Source of the DNA: Nigrospora sphaerica
Taxonomy: Eukaryota; Ascomycota; Sordariomycetes; Amphisphaeriales; Apiosporaceae
Assembly: GCA_018287875.1 (NCBI GenBank)
Contig: JAGVVL010000015.1
Span: 124,001 to 188,000 of the forward strand
DNA length: 64,000 bases
Reading direction: 5' to 3'
The translations under genes were made by a program, and so were the position numbers. Of the stretch, positions 1-9,948 are shown piece after piece. Within the stretch, counting starts at the first letter, position 1, and every line of letters begins with the position of its first letter. The notes under the pieces were generated by a model that did no database searches, was not told the origin of the DNA, and saw only the letters and a program-made list of their open reading frames with translations.

Positions 1-1130
1 GCTGGCGAAGTCGGACTCTACAGCCTCCCCGCGGCGCCGGCTGGAAATCTTCCTAGATCAATTGACTGAGGGAGAGCCGATGTAGAGACGCATTCTGCAC
101 GAAAGTGCAGCGAGGCGCCATTACTGCGTCGCTGTGTCGCTGCACCGGAGTTGTGCTGAGACGGTCTATGATGCGGGATTTTCGGGCGTCGCACGACCGA
201 AAATTTTTCGCCCCCGCCAAACGCAGCAAGCAGCCTCGAAAATCGACACCGCGCGACGCCGGATCGACGACAAATCAGCCGCGCAGCGAAGGCCCTCGTC
301 TCTATAGAGGGATTTGGGTAAAAAAACTATCCGACGTCGACTCGGTTCTCGAGGCGACGACAGGACACCCTCGGCCCTGCCGAGCTCTGAGACGGCTTGC
401 AGTGAACAGCCGCGAGGGCATCGAACGAATACCTAAGTGGGCGTGCGTACGGAGTAATAGAAGTTGTTAAGAGCACGGGAACGGAGTCGTTAAGGCAATA
501 GTGGCTACGGCTGGCCGCCCGTGTCGCCCTTCGGGGTGACAGCGCACCGCTCCGGAGACGAACATATGGTGGATCAGGGCAGGTTAGTCGAGGCCTTACG
601 GGGTACTATGCCGGCGTGGTGGTACCCCTTACCGAAGGCCTACGGCAAGACATGGTCGGCTCGCCGGCAGAGATAGCGGCGAGCAACGGGAAGCCGGTCT
701 AGGGCTCGCCACCCTAGGACACCGGTGGGCCGTAGCATAGCATGACGACCGCGGGACCGGCAGAAGAACAGGGTAGCCCCTACGTCCCCTACTCGCACTA
801 GGGTCGACTAGAGATGGAACCGGTTCGAGGACTTGCCGTGGAAGGGGATGAACAGCTGGATTGGGCCAGCCCAGGGACCTGGAGACAAGGATGAGACGGA
901 CTGCCTTCGATTGTGCCAAAGGGCATCTTCTCTATTGGAGTGTCGCTGGCGTAGGTGCTATCCTAGGAGGCTGCAGGTCGAGGAGGTCGTGCTATGGCTC
1001 GAGAGTACGGATGCGCATGTCGGTGGTCCTAGAGAGGGATATGCCCTTGCGGGCTGCTTAAGGTGCAAACCTTCTATTCCCCACCTCTTTCTATGGAAAG
1101 CGCAGAGAACTAGACCCGGGGGATAGGGGG
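1..1130. other. GC-rich segment of unknown origin upstream of LINE copy 1
   Basis: This stretch is clearly more GC-rich than the AT-rich tracts elsewhere in the window and carries only short open frames, several interrupted by TAG. It does not resemble the ORF1 region of the LINE copy at 4695-9544. It ends abruptly at about 1130, where sequence matching the last 60 or so codons of LINE ORF1 begins. It could be host DNA, a different 5' part of a related element, or the remnant of another repeat; I cannot tell which. Confidence 0.4.
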
Positions 1131-1315
1131 CCTCGCAAGAACCCCCTAAGCCAACAGCCGAGGACTGGCAGATAGTACAGCCGCGAAAGCGTCGAGCAAC
1201 CAGCTGCCGCACTAGAAGCACTGGCAGAGCCCGCAGCAGAACCCACGAAGAGACAGACAACATGGACGTCGAAACACCGGAGTCAACACTAAACAGCATC
1301 CACGCTCGACCATGA
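1131..1315 (+). pseudogene. LINE copy 1 ORF1, 3' remnant
   Basis: Only the last 60 or so codons of the gag-like ORF1 remain, matching 5980-6161 of copy 2 closely. The zinc knuckles and everything upstream are missing. The TGA stop at 1313-1315 overlaps the ORF2 start codon (ATGA), as in copy 2. Confidence 0.8.
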
Positions 1316-4300
1316 CAACGCTAAGGATCCTACACTGGAACACGCAGAAAAGCAAGAAAGCACAGATCCCGGCAGTCGATGCCATCTCCAAAGAGTACGA
1401 CGTCCTGGCTATCCAAGAGCCCTGGCGAAACCCACACATGCCGACCACTTACTGCCCGAGATCCTCTCCGTACTACCTTCTCTATGCCGCCGAGGGAGGC
1501 AGAGCTTGCATCTACATTAATAAGAAGCACCCCCCAGCGCAGTGGACTTATAAGGCGCAATCAGATAGGTGCAACATCACGATCCAGCTACCAACAGTTA
1601 TCTGCGTATACTCGCCTCCTCCTGGATCGATTAGCAGATCAGACCTGCCAGCTATCGAAGCCCTCCTTACCGGTCCCCAGCTAAGACGAACAGTCCTCGT
1701 AGGAGACTTTAACGTTCACCACCCTGTCTGGGGAGGACACAACGTCCGACCTCATAAGGCAGCCGATAAGCTACTCCAGCTAGCAGAATCCTGGAGACTC
1801 CAGCTTATCACTCCCCCTGGAACACCGACATGGACTCGAAGAGGGTGCATGGACTCCACGATCGACCTGGCGTGGGCCACGGACGATCTCCGAGCTGCCT
1901 ACGACGGGTACGCCCCATATGCTGGATCCGATCACCTCCCCCAGGTGATACGCGTGGCTGGACCTCAAAACGACCCCCAGAACAAGCCACGGCGCAGCTG
2001 GAAAACAGCTGACTATAACCAAGCGAAGGCCGAGGCGACACACCTTCCGCAGCCAGGGCTACTCGAGACACCGGGGGAAATCGATAGATACACCGAAACG
2101 TTAACTAAGGAGCTAACTCGGATAGCCGACCTAGTTGCCCCCCTCCGCCACTCTAAGAGGAGAGGCAAGGCATGGTGGAACCACGAAACAAAAGAAGCTA
2201 TAGAGGAGGAGAGACGAGCCCAGCGAACATGGCTATCCGACAGGACAGACGCAGCCTGGCGAGCTCTTCGGCAAGCATCCCTTACGAAAAAGAAAACGAT
2301 CCGCACTGCAAAGACAGCGACCTGGAGAAACATGCTTCACAAGGCCTCTAGCCAGCCAGCTGGCGTCTGGAACATCGCGAGATAGGCCAGAACCGAAGGA
2401 GCCGCACCGCCGCTACCTCCAGCCGTCCCCACGCTTCATACACCGCGAGGCGAAGCAACGACCCATAAGGAGAAAACGGAGGCCTTCCAGGAGAGGTTTT
2501 ACCCTCTCCCTAAGGCCATGCATACCAGCTTCCGTATAACAAACCGGCTCGCAGCGCCTCTTGACATCGACAGCGAGGTGACAGCGGAGCAGGTCCAAGA
2601 CGTCTTAAGCAAGGCAGGCCAGTGGAAAGCACCCGGACCAGACCAGCTTCCGAACGGATTCCTTAAGCGCTTAGGAAAGCCCCTCTTCCAGGCCTTAGCC
2701 TCCCTAGCGGAAGCATGCTGGCGTATAGGATACTATCCAACAGCGTTCCGCAAAGCAGTGACCGTTATCCTCCGGAAACCAGGAAAGCAGCCAAACGAGT
2801 ACCACCAAGCCGGCGGATGGAGACCTATCGCGCTACTTAACACCATGGGGAAGGTGATCGAGAGCCTGCTGGCGCAACGGCTAGCCAGCTTTGCGGAGGA
2901 AAACGGGCTGCTCCCGGACGAACAGATGGGCAACCGGAAAGGCCGCTCCACGGAAACAGCCTTACGGTTGCTAACGGACCTAGTCCGCACAGCCTGGAAA
3001 CATAGAGGTGCAGCAACCCTTCTATCGCTGGATATCTCAGGCGCTTTCGACTCCGTCGACCATGGAAGGCTCCTCGCTAACCTGCGAGCGCTGAGGGTCC
3101 CTATATGGACTATTAGCTGGATCCGAAGCTTCTTATTTAACCGGTCCACTACGCTGTTCTTCGATGGCCAGGAATCGGACGAGATCCCAGTCCCAGCAGG
3201 CGTCCCGCAGGGCTCACCCCTATCGCCTATCCTCTTCTGCCTTTATACAGCCGGTCTCTACAAGGCCCTCCGCGCTATACCAGGGATAGCTACTATAGCC
3301 TTCGCAGACGACACAAACCTCGTGGGCTTCGGCTTAAACCCAGAGCAGACCTGCGAGCGGCTAGAAGCTGCTCATAGGGTCTGCAAAGAATAGGCAGTCA
3401 GCCACGGCATGACCTTTGCAGTCCAGAAATATCACCTAGTCCACTTCTCTCGAAGACGGAAAGGTCCGGATACAAAGATAGCCTTAGAAGGTCACGAAAT
3501 CGAACCAGAAGACTCCTGCCGCGTCCTTGGCATCCAGGTGGATAGACGTCTCCTCTGGGACGTCCATATCCAGTCGATATCGAAGAAGATGGCGACGCAA
3601 GTCTATGCCCTAGACCGGATAGCCGGCTCGACATGGGGCGCGTCTCTCCAGCGAGCCCGCCAAGTCTATACAGCGGTCGTACGGTCTGCGATAGGTTATG
3701 GAGCTTCAGAGTGGCACCGCCAGATCTCGAAAAACAGAGCCAAGGCACTCAACGACGTCCAAACAGAGTGCCTCCGAAAGGTCACAGGAGCTTTCAAAGC
3801 CACGGCTGCCGCAGTGCTAGAAACGGAAGCCTACGTGTCCCCCTTAGACACGTGGCTCAACAGAAGGGTGGCGGCATCGGAAGAGAGGCTCCAACAGCCG
3901 CGTATCGCATCACTCATCCAAGCGAGATGTGATAGCGCAGCTAGATGGATCCTAACAAGACCGACTCGCCGGCGTAAACCGAAAGGCCCCGACGCTCCTA
4001 ATCGTAAGAGGTGGCTAGACGAATGGCTAGCTGGAGACTCAGCACACAAGGCTAAGGAGAGAGACTGGCTTCAGAGATGGCAACAAACGCAGCAAAATCG
4101 AATAGCACGAGCCCCGGCAGCAACTAAGATGCCGCCAGACAAGCACGTCCTTAAGCTCCATAGGGGACTCCATAAGGCAGAGAGCTCCATCCTCGTCCAA
4201 GCGAGGACTGGCAAGATTGGGCTGCGAGACTTCCTTTTTAAGCGCAAGGTTCCAGGCTTCGACAGCCCATGGTGCGTCTGCGGTCAGGGCAGGGAGACCG

Positions 4301-4488
4301 TCCGACATATCCTCGTTTTCTGCCCAAGGGAGAGAGAAAGACGAGAGCATCTCGTCCAAGCTCTAGGAGAGCCGATCGACACAGACAGGATGCTAGACAC
4401 GCCAGGAAAAGCTGGGATTATCGCAAGATGGCTACTCCGCTCGGGAAGGCTAGGCATGTTCCAGCTTGCGAATCAGCTTATCAGCTAG
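1312..4488 (+). pseudogene. LINE copy 1 ORF2: endonuclease/reverse transcriptase with two nonsense codons
   Basis: One continuous frame of 1,059 codons is interrupted only by TAG at 2383-2385 and TAG at 3391-3393. The N-terminal APE-type endonuclease shows HWNTQ, IQEPW, GDFNVHHPVWG, a STIDLAW block and SDHLP. The reverse transcriptase follows, with GWRPIALLN, LSLDISGAFDSVDH, PAGVPQGSPLSPILF and the catalytic FADD. The C-terminus carries a Cys-His finger (CVCG...H...C). Both stops are explained by TGG to TAG: copy 2 still has TGG at the second, and the first lies where related LINEs keep a conserved Trp (ARWAR-type motif). Compared with copy 2 it lacks 12 bp in frame near 1595. No RNase H motif is seen. 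Confidence 0.9.
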
Positions 4489-4802
4489 GAAGCGGGCACG
4501 CTGAGCCCGATCTCGGTATGGCAGGCTAGAGAGTAGACAAGTGCGGTGCGACGCAGCGGAACCTAGGTTTTTCACCCGGCCGGACGTTAGCCCGGAACGG
4601 TTTTCCTAGGCTAAGATGCGTAGGGGGTCCTCATGGCCTTGATAGGTCGCTAGGTGTAAGAATAATAATAAACATCAATATCTTTTCGTGGACTGAAAAA
4701 CCTTTTCGAAACCGACCCCACACAGCGATAACTTCACAACCGCGACTCTATAAGCTACCGGATAGCCCGGAAACTGTTCCTAGGGCTTCATTTAGCCTAG
4801 AA

Positions 4803-6161
4803 ATGGTCGATTCACCACCCTCGAGGCAAAGCGCGGGTGGTGGGAGCCGCCATAGGCCCGCCCCACCCCCCGAGCCGTCACCTCCGGACTCAAGAACACC
4901 ATCGCCAGACAGCATTACAGCATCTGGACGCAGTCCAGAGGATATACGCAGCACTATAGACGACTTCAAACGCTTCCTAGCTGGTGAAGTCAACATTGCG
5001 GCGTTAGCCGCAGCAGTTCAAGCTGCCATTCCGGTCCTAGAGATGGCGGCTAAGGAATCGAACAGCCAGCCCAGCGTCGAAAGACGTATCAATGCTATCG
5101 AGAACACGCTACAAGCTATCTATAAGGAAATTAAAGCTCCTAAGACGTACGCTGCAGCCGCTACTGCCCTTACCGCCTCCCCGACGCCTAGGGCCCCCCA
5201 GGTAGCCAAGACTCTACCTCCTCGACACGAACGGGAGGTAACGGTCAAGGCCGCAGGAACTGAAGGCCGCACCTACGAAGAGATCGTGCGGAAAGTCAAT
5301 GCAGCAACAGGCAAAGAAACGGCAATAGCTGCACGGAAGCTTCCTAGCGGAGACTATGCTATCACCTGCAAGACAGCAGAAGAGAAGCGACAGCTGGAAA
5401 CCGACTGGACCTGGACCACCGAGGCCTTCGGAGAGAACGCCTCTATCCAGAAGAGAAAGATCCTGGTGGTGGCCCATGGCATCAACAAGGAGGCCATAGA
5501 GACGAACCAAGGGCAGCTAGAAGTCCAACTCCGGAACCAGCCTGGCGGCCCTATCGACGTCCTGGAGGCCAAGCTCCCTCGCAACGCCAAGACCTCGTCT
5601 AGGAAGGTCACGGCCCTATATATTGCAGTACCCACGGTTCAACAAGCGGAACAGCTATGTCGAGACGGCCTTATTTGGCAGTATGGCTACTATCCATACG
5701 AACCCTTCGCCGAAGGAGCCCAGCTTAAGCAATGCTACCACTGCTACCGTTATGGACATATCGCCCGTGTTTGCCGCCACGCACGCAGGTGTGGGCTCTG
5801 CTCTTCAACAAAGCATAACAATAAAGAATGCCCAGAAGCCGAGAATAAGAGCCGGTACTGCTGCCCAGCATGCCGAGGACCACACACTGCGTGGTCTAAG
5901 GAGTGTCCAGTCCGCCAGGAGCAGGTCCAGATCGCTAAGGCTGCTTATGTCACGAGACCGAAGGGGTTCGCACTGCCCTCGCAAGAACCTCCTAAACCAA
6001 CAGCCGAAGACTGGCAGACAGTACAGCCGCGGAAGCGTCGAGCAACCAGCTGCCGTACTAGAAGCACTGGCAGAGCCCGCAGCAGAACCCACGAAGAGAT
6101 AGACGACATGGACATCGAAACACCGGAGTCAACACTAAACAGCATCCACGCTCGACCATGA
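4803..6161 (+). CDS. LINE ORF1: gag-like nucleic-acid-binding protein with zinc knuckles
   Basis: Intact 452-residue frame. The N-terminus is Pro/Ser-rich and disordered-looking. The middle is basic with alternating Ala-rich helices. Residues around 305-375 hold three Cys-His clusters: CYHCYRYGHIARVC and CGLCSSTKHNNKEC (both CX2CX4HX4C), then CPACRGPHTAWSKEC (CX2CX3HX6C). In this class of LINE such proteins bind the element RNA to form the transposition particle. The stop overlaps the ORF2 start by four bases (ATGA at 6158-6161), suggesting ORF2 is made by termination-reinitiation. It is the only undamaged LINE frame in the window. Confidence 0.9.
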   Translation: MVDSPPSRQSAGGGSRHRPAPPPEPSPPDSRTPSPDSITASGRSPEDIRSTIDDFKRFLAGEVNIAALAAAVQAAIPVLEMAAKESNSQPSVERRINAIENTLQAIYKEIKAPKTYAAAATALTASPTPRAPQVAKTLPPRHEREVTVKAAGTEGRTYEEIVRKVNAATGKETAIAARKLPSGDYAITCKTAEEKRQLETDWTWTTEAFGENASIQKRKILVVAHGINKEAIETNQGQLEVQLRNQPGGPIDVLEAKLPRNAKTSSRKVTALYIAVPTVQQAEQLCRDGLIWQYGYYPYEPFAEGAQLKQCYHCYRYGHIARVCRHARRCGLCSSTKHNNKECPEAENKSRYCCPACRGPHTAWSKECPVRQEQVQIAKAAYVTRPKGFALPSQEPPKPTAEDWQTVQPRKRRATSCRTRSTGRARSRTHEEIDDMDIETPESTLNSIHARP

Positions 6162-9100
6162 CAGCGCTAAGGATCCTACACTGGAACACGCAGAAAAGCA
6201 AGAAAGCACAGATCCCGGTAGTCGATGCCATCTCCGAAGAGTACGACGTCCTAGCTATCCAAGAGCCCTGGCGAAACCCAAATATGCCGACCACCTACTG
6301 CCCGAGATCCTCTCCATACTTCCTACTCTACGCAACCGAGGGAGGTAGGGCATGCATCTATATTAATAAGAAGTACACCCCAGCGCAGTGGACATACGAG
6401 GCGCAGCCAGATAAGTGTCACATCACAATCCAACTACCAGACGGTCCTATAACGGTTATCTGCATATACTCGCCTCCCCCTGGGTCCACCAGCAGATCGG
6501 ACCTACCCGCTATCGAAGCCCTCCATGACGAACCCCAGCTAAAACGAACAGTCCTCATGGGAGACTTCAACGTCCACCACCCCGTCTGGGGAGGATACAA
6601 CGTCCGACCCCATAGGGCAGCTGATAAGCTGCTCCAGCTAGCAGAATCCTGGAGACTCCAGCTGATCACACCCCTGGAACACCGACATGGACACGAAAAG
6701 GATGCGCAGACTCTACGATCGACCTAGCCTGGGCCACAGACGATCTCCGGGTCGCCTATGACGGATACGCACCATACGCAGGATCCGATCACCTCCCTCA
6801 GGTGATACGCGTGGCTGGACCCCGTATAGACCGCCAAGACAGGCTACGACGCAGCTGGAAAACAGCTGACTACGACCAGGCGAAGGCAGAGGCGGCATAC
6901 CTACCACAGCCAGGGCAACTCGAGACACCAGAAGAAATCGATAGCTACACCGAGACGTTAACTAAGGAGCTAACACGGATAGCCGACCTAGTTGCCCCCC
7001 TCCGCCACTCTAAGGGGAGAGGCAAGGCCTGGTGGAACCACGATATAAAAAGAGCTATAGAGGAGGAGAGACGAGCCCAGCGAGCATGGCTATCCGATAG
7101 GACAGACGCAGCCTGGCGAGCCCTTCGGCAAGCATCCCTTACGAAAAAGAAAACGATCCGCACCGCAAAGACAGCGACCTAGAGAGGCATGCTTCACGAG
7201 GCCTCTAGCCAGCCAGCTGGCGTCTGGAACATCGCGAGATAGGCCAGAACCGAAGGAGCCGCGCCACCGCTACCTCCAGCCGTCCCTACGCTCTACACAC
7301 CGCGAGGCGAAGCAACGACCCATAAGGAGAAAACAGAGGCCTTCCGAGAGAGGTTCTATCCCCTCCCTAAGGCTACGTACACCGGCTTCCGAACAACGAA
7401 CCGGCTCGCAGCGCCTCTCGATATGGACGGCAAGGTGACAGCAGAACAAGTCCAAGACGTCCTTACTAAGGCAGGCCAGTGGAAGGCACCTAGACCAGAC
7501 CAGCTTCCGAACGGATTTCTCAAACGCCTAGGAAAGCCCCTCTTCCAGGCCTTGGCCTCCCTAGCGGAAGCGTGCTGGCATATAGGATACTATCCAAGAG
7601 CGTTCCGTAAAGCAGTCACCGTTATCCTCCGGAAGCCAGGAAAGCAGCCAAACGAGTACCACCAAGCCGGCGGATGGAGACCCATCGCGCTGCTTAACAC
7701 TATAGGGAAAACGATCGAGAGCCTACTAGCGCAACGGCTAGCTAGCTTTGCCGAAGAGAATGGACTGCTCCCGGACGAACAGATGGGTAACCGGAAAGGC
7801 CGCTCTACGGAAACCGCGCTACGGCTGCTCACAGACTTAGTCCGCACAGCCTGGAAGCATGGAGGCGCTGCGACTCTCCTATCGCTAGATATCTCGGGTG
7901 CTTTCGACTCCGTTGACCACGATAGACTCCTCGGCAACCTACGAGCGCTCCGAGTACCTATATGGACCATTAACTGGATACGCAGCTTCCTTTCTAACCG
8001 ATCCACCACACTGCTCTTCGACGGCCAGGAATCGGACGAGATCCCAGTCCCGGCAGGCGTCCCGCAGGGCTCACCCCTATCGCCTATCCTCTTCTGCCTC
8101 TATACAGCCGGTCTCTATAAGGCTCTCCGCGCTATACCAGGAATAGCTACTATAGCCTTCGCAGACGACACGAACCTCGTGGGCTTCGGTTTGGACCCCG
8201 AGTAGACTTGCGAGCGGCTGGAAGCCGCTCACAGGATCTGCAAGGAATGGGCAGTCAGCCACGGCATAACCTTCGCAGTCCAGAAATATCACCTAGTCCA
8301 CTTCTCTCGAAGACGGAAGGGTCCGGACACGAAAATAGCCTTAGAAGGCCACGAAATCGAACCAGAAGACTCCTGCCGCGTCCTCGGGGTCCACGTGGAT
8401 AGACGTCTCCTCTGGGACGTCCACATCCAGTCGATATCGAAGAAGATGGCGACGCAGGTCTATGCTCTAGACCGGATAGCCGGCTCGACATGGGGCGCGT
8501 CCCTCCAGCGAGCCCGCCAAGTCTATACAGCCGTCGTACAGTCTGCGATAGGCTATGGAGCTTCAGAGTGGCACCGCCAGATCTCGAAAAATAGAGCCAA
8601 GGCACTCAACGACGTCCAGACAGAGTGCCTCCGAAAGGTCACAGGAGCTTTCAAAGCCACGGCTAACGCAGTACTAGAAACGGAAGCTTACGTGTCCCCC
8701 TTAGACACGTGGCTCAACAGAAGGGTGGCGGCATCGGAAGAGAGGCTCCAACAGCCGCGTATCGCATCACTCATCCAAGCAAGGTGCGATAGCGCAGCTA
8801 GATGGATCCTAACAAGACCGACTCGCCGGCGCAGATTAAAAGGCCCCGACGCTCCCGATCGTAAGAGGTGGCTAGACGAATGGCTAGCTGGAGACTCAGC
8901 ACATAAGGCTGAGGAGAGAGACTGGCTTCAAAGATGGCAACAAGCGCAGCAAAATCGAACAACACGAACACCGGCAGCAACCAAGATGCCGCCAGATAAG
9001 CACGTCCTTAAGCTCCATAAGGGACTTCATAAGGCCGAGAGCTCCATCCTCGTCCAAGCGAGGACTGGCAAGATTAGGCTGCGAGACTTCCTTTTTAAGC

Positions 9101-9345
9101 GTAGGGTTCCAGGCTTCGACAGCCCCTGGTGCGCCTGCGGTCAGGGCAGGGAGACCGTCCGACATATCCTCGTTTTCTGCCCACGGGAAAGAGAAAGACG
9201 AGAGCATCTCGTCCAAGCTCTAGGAGGACCGATAGACACGGACAGGATGCTCGACACCCCAGGAAAAGCAGGAATTATCGCGAGATGGCTACTCCGCTCC
9301 GGAAGGCTGGATATGTTCCAGCTAGCGAATCAACTTATCAGCTAG
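6158..9345 (+). pseudogene. LINE copy 2 ORF2: endonuclease/reverse transcriptase, frameshifted and with three nonsense codons
   Basis: Same domains as copy 1. Damage: a one-base loss in a C run at 6671-6674 (five C in copy 1, four here) shifts frame inside the endonuclease; TAG at 7180-7182 (copy 1 has TGG), TAG at 7240-7242 (shared with the other copies, ancestral TGG), and TAG at 8203-8205 (copy 1 has CAG). All three stops are G-to-A or C-to-T changes of the RIP type. The reverse transcriptase core, including PAGVPQGSPLSP and FADD, is otherwise readable, as is the C-terminal zinc finger, ending in NQLIS as in copy 1. Confidence 0.9.
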
Positions 9346-9517
9346 GAAGCGGGCGCGCTGAGCCCGATCTCGGTATGGCAGGTCAAAGAGTAGATAGAAG
9401 CGGTACGACGCAGCGGAACCTAGGTTTTTCACCCGGCCGGACGGTTGCCCGGAACGGTTTTCCTAGGCTAAGATGCGCAGGGGGTCCTCATGGCCTAAAT
9501 AGGTCGCTAGGTGTAAG

Positions 9518-9544
9518 AATAATAATAATAATAATAATAATAAT
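9518..9544 (+). repeat. LINE 3' tail: (AAT)n
   Basis: Nine AAT units directly follow the conserved GGTGTAAG end of the 3' UTR. Copies 1 and 3 have the same tail at about 4659-4671 and 30926-30945 with different unit numbers, so the trinucleotide run is part of the element end and replaces poly(A). Confidence 0.85.
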
Positions 9545-9724
9545 ACATCATTAGCATGCGCTAGCCATACCAAGTCATTATCTCAGCAGGCCCGGAAAAT
9601 GCGCATTTCAGCGCTTCCTCACTAGTACCTCGGAGTCACAATATTTTTAGCGAGTCCTATCATTGTCCCCTCGTTTGAAAACGTAGCAGTGGGTGGACCG
9701 GGCCAGCCGCTTGCACCGTGTTTC

Positions 9725-9732
9725 TATAAATA
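9725..9732 (+). promoter_or_regulatory. Candidate TATA box (TATAAATA) of the HET gene
   Basis: TATAAATA lies about 215 bp upstream of the preferred ATG of the HET-domain gene. The region 9555-9948 contains no other convincing feature. Confidence 0.35.
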
Positions 9733-9948
9733 GATAAGGGAGACAGCGTTTAAGTGGTCCGTTCACCCTTGTCATTTTGCCGTGAGGGGTAAGCTTGGCC
9801 AGAAGGGAATCAGCAGAGCAAGCACAAATTGAAAATTTCCTTTCTTTCTTTCTGTCTCTTTCATAATAAGGCTCGCTGCCGTGTAAACGTTCACATCTTA
9901 CTACCACCGTATTCACTCACCTTCCGCCCTGATTATGAACTTGTTGCT

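Larger units (their letters stand above)
1131..4671 (+). mobile_element. Non-LTR retrotransposon (LINE), copy 1, 5'-truncated
   Basis: Sequence homologous to LINE copy 2 begins inside ORF1 at about 1131 and runs to a short (AAT)n tail ending near 4671. The order is ORF1 3' end, ORF2 (endonuclease, reverse transcriptase, C-terminal zinc finger) and a 3' UTR of about 180 bp. 5' truncation is the usual result of incomplete target-primed reverse transcription. The architecture (gag-like ORF1, APE-type endonuclease, no visible RNase H) fits fungal Tad1-like LINEs, but clade placement is inferred from architecture only. Confidence 0.9.
4695..9544 (+). mobile_element. Non-LTR retrotransposon (LINE), copy 2, near full length
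   Basis: About 4.85 kb: 5' UTR (about 110 bp), ORF1, ORF2, 3' UTR and a tail of nine AAT units. It sits directly downstream of copy 1 in the same orientation. The start is set by homology to copy 3 (both share GAAAAAC and what follows). A probable short target duplication, acatcaata at 4672-4680 against acatcatta at 9545-9553 (8 of 9 identical), flanks it, with 14 bp unique to this copy between the duplication and the shared 5' end. Confidence 0.9.

Noticed and set aside
105..470. 121-codon plus-strand frame in the GC-rich left end
   Set aside because: No domain, signal peptide or homology that I recognise; GC-rich DNA produces such frames by chance.
2383..2385. Stop-codon readthrough or recoding as an explanation for the TAG shared by all LINE copies
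   Set aside because: The codon replaces a Trp conserved in related LINEs and TGG to TAG is the commonest RIP outcome; no readthrough context is evident.
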